A stretch of DNA of 36,504 bases from an uncultured Clostridia bacterium (GTDB taxonomy: Bacteria; Bacillota; Clostridia; Oscillospirales; Acutalibacteraceae): contig CANRNQ010000022.1 of assembly GCA_947632045.1 (NCBI GenBank), positions 1 through 36,504 of the forward strand, in the 5' to 3' direction. Shown in pieces: positions 32,408-36,504 of the stretch. Position 1 is the stretch's first letter, and every line of letters starts with the position of its first letter. Under the pieces are notes generated by a model. The model worked only from the letters and a program-made list of their open reading frames with translations. It was not told the origin of the DNA and searched no databases. Made by a program: the position numbers and the translations under genes.

Positions 32408-33973
32408 TTAGATTTCAAGCGATTTTATCGACTCGAACTCGTCTATTATCTCCTTCGACGGCTTCTTAGTGAGAAGCGATACAACGACGTTTACAATCAA
32501 AGCGAGCGCGAAGCCGAGCACGAGCGAATAAAGATTTGTCGCGGCATAAAGTGTATCTCCGTTTACAAGCGGGAGATAGTCCCATATGATAACAACAAGA
32601 GCGCCCGTTGCCATACCGCTGATAGCGCCGGCGAGAGTGGAGCGTTTCCAGAACAGAGCGATAAGAACGACCGGACCGAACGCCGAGCCAAAGCCCGCCC
32701 AAGCATCGGAAACAAGTCCCATAATGCTCGAATTTGGATCAAGAGCGATGAAGAAGCCTACGATAGCGACAACTATAACCGCGATCTTGCCGACCCAAAG
32801 CGCGTTCCTTTCGGACGCGTTTTTCTTTATAACGCCCTTGTACATATCCTCGGAAACGGCGGAGGCGGTAACAAGGAGCTGGCTGTCGGCAGTGGACATA
32901 ATGGCCGCTAAAATTCCGCACAGGAATATTCCTCCGATAAAGATAAGGATACCGTTGTTTGAGAAGAACTGCTGAATCGTGCGGATAAATACGGTCTCGC
33001 TCGTAGTGCCGTCAAGCGGAGTGGTGAGATATCCTCTTGCCACAAGACCGATAAGGCAGGAAGCCGCAAGCGAGATAACTACCCATGTTATGGCGATCCT
33101 TCTCGACTTTTTGATTTCGCTGTTGCTCTTGACAGCCATAAATCTTACGAGTATATGCGGCATACCGAAGTATCCGAGTCCCCATGCGAGATTTGAAATT
33201 ATGGAAACTGCGGAAACGGGCGAGCCGTCGTCGTTTTTGAAGAAGTTTAGGAAGTTGTCGGGATTAGATACGCCGTTTGCAACGAGCGAATCCGCAAAGC
33301 CCTTATTATAAGTGAGCGTGGCATAGGCGAGTATAGGCACGGATAAAATAGCTATGAGCATAAGCATACCCTGAATGAAGTCCGTTGTGCAAACCGCCTT
33401 GAAGCCGCCCATAAATGTATAGATAAGAATAACGAGCGCCGCAATGCAAAGTCCAATGATGTAAACCGAGTTGAAGTTGCTGTTTTCTCCGCTTCCGTTT
33501 GAAAAGAGCGTAGCGAAGAGCTTAGCGCCGGAGCTGAATGCCGAAGCGGTGTAAACCGTGAAGAATATCGCGATTATAATCGCGGAAACGATTTTGATAA
33601 CGCCCCTCGTGTCGCGGTAACGGTTCTGGAAAAAGCTTGGGATAGTCAGCGAGTTGCCCGCGGCTATCGTGTACTTTCTCAGCCTTGCCGAAACTATGTA
33701 CCAGTTGAGAATCGTACCTATCAAAAGTCCTACGGCTATCCAAACCTCGCCGGTTCCCGCAAGATAGATCGAGCCGGGCAGTCCCATAAGCAGCCAGCCG
33801 CTCATATCCGAAGCCTGAGCGGAAAGCGCCGCAGTCCAGCCGCCGAGGTTTCGTCCGCCTAAAAAGTAATCCTCGTTGTTTTTCGTGCTTTTTGAATAAA
33901 CAAAGCCGATAACTATCATAATGATGAGATAGACGGCAAAGGCACTCAAAACAATAATGTTGTCTGTACTCAT
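32408..33973 (-). CDS. putP: Sodium/proline symporter (SSS family, PutP type)
   Basis: 521 residues with about 13 membrane helices of the sodium:solute symporter fold. The N-terminal stretch STKNNEDYFLGGRNLGGWTA and the ASDMSGWLLMGLPGSIY segment are characteristic of PutP, including residues of the Na+ and proline sites in TM2. A further family segment is GYFGMPHILVRFMAV, and LLVTASAVSEDMYKG follows later. Length fits the family. It imports L-proline with Na+. AGGAGG lies 6 nt before the ATG. The gene stands alone, convergent with the GTPase-NYN gene. SSS members with other substrates are close in sequence, but the PutP features are strong. Confidence 0.92.
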   Translation of the reverse strand: MSTDNIIVLSAFAVYLIIMIVIGFVYSKSTKNNEDYFLGGRNLGGWTAALSAQASDMSGWLLMGLPGSIYLAGTGEVWIAVGLLIGTILNWYIVSARLRKYTIAAGNSLTIPSFFQNRYRDTRGVIKIVSAIIIAIFFTVYTASAFSSGAKLFATLFSNGSGENSNFNSVYIIGLCIAALVILIYTFMGGFKAVCTTDFIQGMLMLIAILSVPILAYATLTYNKGFADSLVANGVSNPDNFLNFFKNDDGSPVSAVSIISNLAWGLGYFGMPHILVRFMAVKSNSEIKKSRRIAITWVVISLAASCLIGLVARGYLTTPLDGTTSETVFIRTIQQFFSNNGILIFIGGIFLCGILAAIMSTADSQLLVTASAVSEDMYKGVIKKNASERNALWVGKIAVIVVAIVGFFIALDPNSSIMGLVSDAWAGFGSAFGPVVLIALFWKRSTLAGAISGMATGALVVIIWDYLPLVNGDTLYAATNLYSLVLGFALALIVNVVVSLLTKKPSKEIIDEFESIKSLEI

Positions 33974-34340
33974 TTTAACCTCCTGATGTATAATTTATTG
34001 TGCTAAAGTACTTAATAATAATAACAAAAATGTCCAAAAAAATCAAGAGAAATGAGCCTAAGACCTAAAATAATGCCGAACTTAATTTTTTGTTTTGAAA
34101 CAAAAGCGATAGAGCTGTCTTGTTGCAAAGATTACTGTCGCTTTGCAAATAAAATGCAAAATTTTTCATAATTAAATACAAAAAGAATTTATACAAAAAT
34201 CCGCATAAATGGTTTCGAAAGCAAGGAATTGCACGTGAATTTAAAAAATTAATTTTAGTCAATGTGTATAATTTTTTCATCGTAACGAAGCAGTTGCGTT
34301 TTTTTGGGGGGAAGACGACATCACATTCTACATCTAATAT
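33974..34340. other. AT-rich intergenic region upstream of the symporter gene
   Basis: The region should hold the minus-strand symporter promoter. A TATAAT-like box on the plus strand near 34267-34272 lacks a good -35. No gene with a ribosome binding site was found. Confidence 0.4.
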
Positions 34341-34473
34341 TATATAAATGCGATCGCTCCGCCTCTACCGAAGGGTGCGTGAGTAGAAATAATTACATTT
34401 AATCTATGGCAGTGAACACCGTAATGCGGCTACAGAAACGACCTATATATTCGATGGTCGTTTCTGTTTTTTT
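34341..34473 (+). ncRNA. Possible non-coding RNA ending in a strong terminator
   Basis: A TATATAA-like box near 34341 is followed by about 90 nt of moderately structured, non-coding sequence that begins GCGATCGCTCCGCC and includes GGCAGTGAACACCG. A perfect 11-bp terminator follows (CAGAAACGACC at 34433-34443 with GGTCGTTTCTG at 34456-34466), with seven T. A terminator with no preceding gene on this strand implies a transcript that starts within this intergenic region. No known riboswitch or RNA class was recognised. Confidence 0.35.
34433..34473 (+). terminator. Rho-independent terminator
   Basis: An 11-bp perfect stem with a 12-nt loop is followed by seven T. It ends whatever is transcribed through 34341-34432. 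Confidence 0.8.
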
Positions 34474-34570
34474 GAATTTAATTTAAAAATAAGTAAAATA
34501 TTTTTGTGAATCGAACGGTATACATCGAGCGATATTTGATTTTGTAAAAACCAGAAAGGAAATGATACAT

Positions 34571-34741
34571 ATGATAGATTTTGACACCGAGAAATTGTCC
34601 GAAACGGATAAGCTATTTATTAATACCGCATACAAGCTGTTGTTTATTTACAGCGAAAAAGCCATAACGCCGGATGTTGTAAATTTCGTTTCATCCCAGC
34701 TGTTTAGCGCCTTTAGTGCTCGAGGTGACGAAAAAAAATAA
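34571..34741 (+). CDS. Small protein of unknown function, 56 residues
   Basis: ATG at 34571 is preceded by AGAAAGGAAATG-type purine-rich sequence at a workable distance, and the frame ends in TAA at 34739-34741. The product begins MIDFDTEKLSETDKLF and ends in SARGDEKK. It is acidic at the start, amphipathic and helical, with no signal peptide or membrane segment. I do not recognise the family. It lies in an accessory stretch beside a phage-type methylase and a peptidoglycan-binding fragment, so an element-borne origin is possible. Confidence 0.55.
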   Translation: MIDFDTEKLSETDKLFINTAYKLLFIYSEKAITPDVVNFVSSQLFSAFSARGDEKK

Positions 34742-34804
34742 AGGTCGGATAACACAGATGCTATCCGATTAACACGTTCGGATCTATCGTTCGGTTCACG
34801 ACCT
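34742..34804. other. Compound hairpin between convergent genes
   Basis: AGGTCG (34742-34747) pairs with CGACCT (34799-34804) around inner pairing CGGATA/TATCCG (34746-34767). An alternative stem ATCCGA/TTCGGAT exists. No strong T-run follows on either strand. It may be a weak bidirectional terminator. Confidence 0.4.
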
Positions 34805-34813
34805 AATCATTTG

Positions 34814-35579
34814 TTAAAAATTTGTAATGATAACCTCTTTAAACACCGCCTCTGTTATTTACGCTCGGAGATAACAGATTGAACCGAGATACGCCGCATA
34901 TGTTGTAATCCTTATACATTTCTCTAATAAACTCGCAGTCGTTATAGGTTAAAATAAATCTACCTTTAATTGTCCTTAAAACGGCTTTTAAACGCTCGTG
35001 ATCAGCCGTTTCAAAGCAATTTAAACGAGTTTTGTAATATCTTTCCGTTTCGACATATGGTGGATCGAGAAAGAAGCAAGCCTTCGGACGGTCGTAAGTT
35101 TTAACGATCTGCTCAAAATCTTTGTTTTCAATTACGACATTCTTAAGCCTCTCACGATATAGCGGAAGCTCATCGGCGGGATCAACTAAATTTTTGCTTG
35201 CCGTGGCAAAGGAGTGCAAATTAGTGCCGAAGGAACATTTTATCAGATACCAGAACCGCGCTGCGCGCTGCATATCGGTCAGCTGCACGTTTTCTAAAAT
35301 ATCCTCTCTGTACCGTTCAAAAATCTCCCTGCTTTGCAGCCAGTCAATTTCTTTTTGAAGGGCTGAGCAGTTGTTTTTTATTTGCAGGTACAGATTGACC
35401 AAATTTCCGTTGATATCGTTGTAAACTTCCATCTGACCGGGCGTTCTTTCTTTTCCAAATAAGACCCATGCTGCACCGCCGAATACCTCGATATACCTTT
35501 TTGTGTCGGGAGGGATAAGTGGGATTATATATTTTCTCAGCTGACTCTTGCCGCCGATCCATGGGATAAAGCTTTTCAT
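34814..35579 (-). pseudogene. Dam-type (D12 class) adenine DNA methylase with a frameshifted C-terminus
   Basis: The intact frame 34839-35579 gives 246 residues. N-terminal motif I is FIPWIGGKSQL, the target region is helical, and the catalytic motif IV is LDPPY near 170. The frame ends NNRGGV-stop. One base later the other frame continues VFKEVIITNF and stops at 34814-34816, which is the expected family C-terminus. Removing one G in GGCGGTG (about 34847-34850) restores NNRGVFKEVIITNF. The loss of only about 10 residues may or may not destroy activity. It is an orphan methylase of phage type (GATC-like target is usual for the family; not shown here) with no nuclease gene nearby. ATG 35579 has GAAAGG about 14 nt upstream. 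Confidence 0.75.
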
Positions 35580-35606
35580 AAATCTTTCAAATCCTTTCTA
35601 AAATGA

Positions 35607-35643
35607 AACAAGGGGCTTGCCGAAAAAAGGCAACCCCCTTGTT
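35607..35643 (-). terminator. Hairpin terminator after the peptidoglycan-binding fragment
   Basis: AACAAGGGG-TTGCC pairs with GGCAA-CCCCTTGTT with one bulged base, and on the minus strand TTCATTTT follows. It lies 24 nt after the fragment's stop and before the methylase start. Confidence 0.6.
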
Positions 35644-35669
35644 TGAATAAGTATTAAATTTGTTGTTAA

Positions 35670-35948
35670 TTACGCACAAAGCAGGCTGTAAAAGGTATTT
35701 TGGCCTGCCTCGCCGTCGACCTCAAGGCCGTGCTTGCGCTGGTAGTCCTTGACCGCCGCGAGAGTTTTATCTCCGAACTTGCCGTCAAAGCCGCCCGTGT
35801 CGTAGCCGTGGCAGATGAGAGCGCATTGCAGGATATATACATATGTACCCTTTGCGCCCTTGCGCAGAACGCGAACCGCCGCCTTTGTCGCAGGGCCCAT
35901 AATGCCGTCAACCGACAGCCCCTTTGGTGCTGTTTTTATATTTGTATT
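35670..35948 (-). pseudogene. Truncated peptidoglycan-binding (PG_binding_1) fragment, endolysin remnant
   Basis: The frame reads from just after a TGA (35949-35951) to 35670. It contains the end of one peptidoglycan-binding repeat (GLSVDGIMGPATKAAV) and a complete second one (YVYILQCALICHGYDTGGFDG, then FGDKTLAAVKDYQRKHGLEVDGEAGQNTF). The two-repeat C-terminus is typical of phage lysins and spore cortex hydrolases, but the catalytic N-terminal part is absent; directly upstream lies the 3' end of another gene. A 76-residue start at ATG 35900 cuts into the first repeat and has no good ribosome binding site. I call it a remnant. Confidence 0.7.
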
Positions 35949-35964
35949 TCACATTTGCGCTGCC

Positions 35965-36504
35965 TTACTGTTTTTTACGGCGCTTGTACGCAATAACCAT
36001 TACTGGTATTGAAGCAGCAAATGCTGCAAGTACAAACATTATTCCGTTGTCGCCTGTTTTCGGCGCATCGGTATTTGTATTGGTATTATCTGCGGGGGTA
36101 TTGTTTGTACCGCCGCTTGTCTGGTTATCCGTGGGATTTGTCGGCTTATTGCCTGGTTCTCCACTTGGCTCATCACTTGGATTTTCACTCGGCTCTTCGC
36201 TCGGTTTCTCACCCGGCTCTTCGCTTGGCTTATCACTCGGTCCTTCACTCGGTCCTTCACTCGGTCCTTCGCTTGGCTCATCACTCGGCCATTCACTCGG
36301 CTCTTCGCTTGGCTCATCACTCGGTCCTTCACTCGGTCCTTCACTCGGTTCTTCACTCGGTTCTTCGCTTGGCTCATCACTCGGCCCTTCACTCGGTTCT
36401 TCGCTTGGCTCATCGCTCGGTTCTTCGCTCGGTTCTTCGCTCGGTTCTTCACTTATTGCCACAAAGGTAATTCCGTTTTCATTTGCATATGTTTCCGCAT
36501 AACT
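35965..36504 (-). CDS. Wall-anchored surface protein, 3' end only (Pro-Ser-Glu-Glu repeats)
   Basis: Partial: the frame is open to the right edge of the window and no start is present. The first visible residues (SYAETYANENGITFVAI) resemble the last unit of a BspA-like leucine-rich repeat array. About 80 residues of four-residue repeats follow (PSEE, PSDE, PSEG), then a Gly/Asn/Thr-rich spacer. The sorting tail has DAPKTGDN, a hydrophobic segment (GIMFVLAAFAASIPVMVIA) and YKRRKKQ. This is a classic sortase substrate end with an APKTG variant of LPXTG. The acidic repeats form a wall-spanning stalk. It ends in TAA-type stop at 35965. Confidence 0.8.
   Translation of the reverse strand, partial: SYAETYANENGITFVAISEEPSEEPSEEPSDEPSEEPSEGPSDEPSEEPSEEPSEGPSEGPSDEPSEEPSEWPSDEPSEGPSEGPSEGPSDKPSEEPGEKPSEEPSENPSDEPSGEPGNKPTNPTDNQTSGGTNNTPADNTNTNTDAPKTGDNGIMFVLAAFAASIPVMVIAYKRRKKQ

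Noticed and set aside
36165-36450. Regular repeats that might suggest a CRISPR array
   Set aside because: The period is 12 bp with no unique spacers, and the minus strand reads as PSEE/PSDE/PSEG coding repeats in a wall protein.
1-36504. tRNA or rRNA genes
   Set aside because: No cloverleaf with a conserved T-loop (GGTTCGAATC type in context) or rRNA signature sequence was found by eye; the GGGTTCGAAT at about 250 lies within the intron and has no tRNA context.

Overview
The window looks like a chromosome segment of a Gram-positive gut-type Clostridium relative, most likely in the Ruminococcaceae/Oscillospiraceae neighbourhood. This is inferred from gene content (wall-anchor tails of the xPxTG kind, SipW-type signal peptidases, a TetR/MMPL/heptad-repeat export set, a Firmicute queD-queE-folE-queC-queF order) and from strong purine-rich ribosome binding sites with frequent TTG/GTG starts. 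No rRNA or tRNA gene was seen.

Layout. (1) 1-1580 is scarred accessory DNA: two terminators, an ORF-less group II intron sitting inside a very small reading frame, a likely short RNA with its own promoter and terminator, and the decayed 3' end of a tyrosine integrase. (2) 1584-2282 is a RadC/JAB protein. (3) 2480-7894 (minus strand) is a regulator-transporter set: TetR, a 12-TM MMPL/RND-like pump and an exported protein with many xxxLxxG heptads. (4) 8327-10705 is a secreted D-Ala-D-Ala carboxypeptidase with Ig-like, degenerate GH25 and FN3 modules, cut off by an in-frame TAG from its wall-anchor tail. (5) 10722-13757 is a complete preQ0/preQ1 pathway behind a consensus promoter, a probable preQ1 riboswitch and a terminator.

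(6) 14212-29363 is the most unusual part. It is one long plus-strand cluster of six exported proteins with a SipW-cognate signal (T-F/Y/L-A/S-W-F/V at the end of the hydrophobic stretch), one membrane-anchored relative, two ER/SipW-type signal peptidases, a membrane-tethered McrB-like AAA+ NTPase and a 717-residue DUF2357-like/coiled-coil partner. Several of the exported proteins have GC-rich conserved ends around AT-rich variable middles, and one carries three Listeria-Bacteroides repeats plus a CBM26-like starch-binding module. I read this as a surface fibre or adhesin locus with an embedded, nuclease-less McrBC-like pair. The combination is not one I recognise as described.

(7) 29577-32159 is a Tet(M)-like translational GTPase fused to a YacP/Rae1-type NYN endonuclease domain. 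(8) 32408-33973 (minus) is a PutP-type Na+/proline symporter. (9) 34.3-36.5 kb is again accessory: a possible non-coding RNA, a 56-residue unknown protein, a Dam-type methylase with a frameshifted tail, a truncated peptidoglycan-binding fragment, and the 3' end of a repeat-rich wall-anchored protein that runs out of the window.

Across the window three intergenic sites (13761-13869, 20120-20253, 32186-32315) carry the same architecture: a GC-rich outer stem closing over three perfect hairpins. The stem pairing is conserved while much of the hairpin sequence differs, which points to a family of structured repeat elements. A separate 274-bp tandem duplication lies inside the fibre cluster.
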